Source: Rhizobiaceae bacterium
GTDB lineage: Bacteria > Pseudomonadota > Alphaproteobacteria > Rhizobiales > Rhizobiaceae
Assembly: GCA_004299545.1 (NCBI GenBank)
Contig: SCRB01000656.1
Coordinates: 1 to 6,164 of the forward strand
Direction of reading: 5' to 3'
Length of the DNA: 6,164 nucleotides
In this document: positions 6,070 to 6,164 of the stretch, piece after piece
How positions within the stretch are numbered: position 1 is the stretch's first letter
How the letters are laid out: every line of letters begins with the position of its first letter
Notes under the pieces: model-generated
Told to the model about the DNA's origin: nothing
Databases searched by the model: none
Seen by the model: only the letters and a program-made list of their open reading frames with translations
Position numbers and translations under genes: made by a program

Positions 6070-6164
6070 TCACTTCACGATGGTCGTGTCTTCCAGGGTC
6101 CACTGCAGAGACGGCGTCAGCCGAAGCCCCTTGAGCCGCTTCGAATAGGCGGTCGCGTTCGGTG
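6070..6164 (-). CDS. ABC transporter family-5 solute-binding protein, C-terminal end only (partial)
   Basis: Reading the minus strand from the window edge, a frame is open for 30 codons and ends in TGA at 6072-6070. It encodes PNATAYSKRLKGLRLTPSLQ followed by WTLEDTTIVK. A short hydrophobic and basic stretch leading to a Trp-containing 'P-x-L-x-W-x-L' end just before the stop is how many peptide/nickel-type (SBP_bac_5, DppA/OppA-like) periplasmic binding proteins finish. Position supports this strongly, because the gene lies directly upstream of a DppB-type permease on the same strand, the usual order for these operons. Its role would be to capture the substrate in the periplasm and deliver it to the permeases. 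The 5' part, signal peptide and promoter lie beyond position 6164, so substrate type cannot be judged. The identity comes mostly from context and from the tail sequence. Confidence 0.8.
   Translation of the reverse strand, partial: PNATAYSKRLKGLRLTPSLQWTLEDTTIVK

Noticed and set aside
4386..6134. 582-codon open frame on the plus strand opposite the permease genes
   Set aside because: Composition is rich in His, Asp, Gln and Arg with no domain, as expected for an antisense shadow of GC-rich membrane-protein genes; the minus-strand proteins carry clear family motifs.

Overview
The window is one strand-biased, GC-rich block of tightly packed genes, all on the minus strand and therefore transcribed from position 6164 down to 1. 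GC-rich codon use, long open shadow frames on the opposite strand, a five-gene ABC uptake cassette and a MurR/RpiR regulator together suggest an alphaproteobacterium, most likely of the Rhizobiales (Rhizobium/Mesorhizobium/Brucella relatives). That placement is inference from style and gene content, with no marker gene behind it.

Layout in transcription order: (1) the last 30 codons of a family-5 solute-binding protein (6164-6070), cut by the window edge; (2) a 58-base spacer carrying a strong GC-rich hairpin; (3) a DppB-type permease (6011-5073, TTG start); (4) a DppC-type permease (5066-4218); (5) a fused double ATPase of the DppD-DppF type (4221-2563, GTG start); (6) an amidase-signature hydrolase whose sequence resembles 6-aminohexanoate-cyclic-dimer hydrolase (NylA-type) amidases (2576-1113); (7) an RpiR-type HTH-SIS regulator (1112-201, TTG start). 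The junctions are a 6-base gap, a 4-base overlap, a 14-base overlap and a zero-base junction, so genes 3-7 look like one translationally coupled operon. Its promoter must lie upstream of the binding protein, outside the window.

Working model: the binding protein captures a small peptide-like or amide compound, the two permeases and the double ATPase import it, the amidase opens an amide or lactam bond in the cytoplasm, and the RpiR protein senses the substrate or product and controls the operon. The regulator's second SIS sugar-phosphate loop is not of the usual Ser-rich form, which fits a ligand other than a phosphosugar.

Positions 1-200 lie downstream of the operon, are much less GC-rich (about 48 percent by hand count) and hold no convincing gene. 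They contain a 109-base segment (96-204) bounded by imperfect 19-base inverted repeats that begin with CTAG. It looks like a miniature inverted-repeat element or an IS remnant, and the regulator's TAG stop codon falls inside its outer end. I found no RNA genes, CRISPR array or complete insertion sequence, and no clearly novel system. The main points of interest are the transporter-amidase-regulator combination and the small repeat element.
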